Shown in pieces: positions 62,017 to 64,000 of a DNA stretch of 64,000 bases. This stretch comes from Convivina praedatoris (GTDB lineage: Bacteria > Bacillota > Bacilli > Lactobacillales > Lactobacillaceae). Location: assembly GCF_933208505.1 (NCBI RefSeq), contig NZ_CAKOEU010000001.1. One strand, 5' to 3'. A program made the position numbers and the translations under genes. How positions within the stretch are numbered: position 1 is the stretch's first letter; each line of letters begins with the position of its first letter. Below the pieces are notes generated by a model. It worked only from the letters and a program-made list of their open reading frames with translations, ran no database searches and was not told the DNA's origin.

Positions 62017-64000
<1,984 letters not shown>

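Overview
The window reads as a chromosome segment of a low-to-moderate GC Gram-positive lactic acid bacterium. Many neighbourhoods are the standard Bacillota ones: efp-yqhY-nusB, tatD-rnmV-ksgA-veg, rpoY-rnjA, xseA-xseB-ispA-tlyA-recN, rexB-rexA-gluP-yqgQ-glk, relQ-nadK-rluD-mgtE and ligA-camS. RexAB-type recombination proteins and an archaeal-type phosphoenolpyruvate carboxylase (known in bacteria from Leuconostoc and Oenococcus, among few others) point to the Leuconostoc/Weissella/Oenococcus branch of Lactobacillaceae. The genus is an inference. No tRNA, rRNA, IS element, prophage or CRISPR array was seen.

Layout. Positions 1-13284 (all minus strand) form a cell-surface polysaccharide operon. 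It starts with a TagGH-like ABC exporter, followed by a GT2 transferase, an initiating phosphoglycosyltransferase, a DUF4422 protein and UDP-galactopyranose mutase. Then come an undecaprenyl-phosphate sugar transferase (GtrB-like), three large polytopic membrane proteins, a second GT2 enzyme and a GtrA-like flippase cut by the window edge. The set suggests a galactofuranose-containing, ABC-exported polymer that is also decorated outside the membrane. Positions 13436-19890 carry a Ser-rich anchored protein with a 38-codon small ORF before it, then mgtE, rluD, nadK, relQ, glk, yqgQ and gluP. Positions 19900-36223 carry rexA/rexB, a DUF402 phosphatase, recX, holA, comEC, comEA, coaD, rsmD, ylbG, ftsW and an M42 peptidase.

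Positions 36504-37811 hold a purine permease on the plus strand. Positions 37854-42769 hold recN, tlyA, ispA, xseB and xseA, preceded by an apparent 230-nt structured RNA with its own promoter and terminator. Positions 43133-49806 hold two unassigned small proteins, a flavin disulfide oxidoreductase with a YdhK-type protein (possible metal/redox operon), glmU, purR and a metal ABC transporter. Positions 49880-53981 hold veg, ksgA, rnmV, tatD, nusB, yqhY and efp. Plus-strand genes from 54160 to 58619 are rpoY, rnjA, ppcA and a degenerate lipid-kinase-like gene. metK (minus) follows, with a SAM-I-like riboswitch and terminator in its leader, divergent from an unknown membrane protein. camS and the 5'-truncated ligA close the window.

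The main points for a second look are the multibranched RNA at 42827-43058, the compact SAM-I riboswitch that appears to lack P4, the SD-less glk start preceded by a 17-codon leader ORF, the PurR-box palindrome over the purR promoter with a displaced Shine-Dalgarno, the DAGK-like protein that has lost its GGDGT motif, and the Gtr-type decoration module in the polysaccharide locus.
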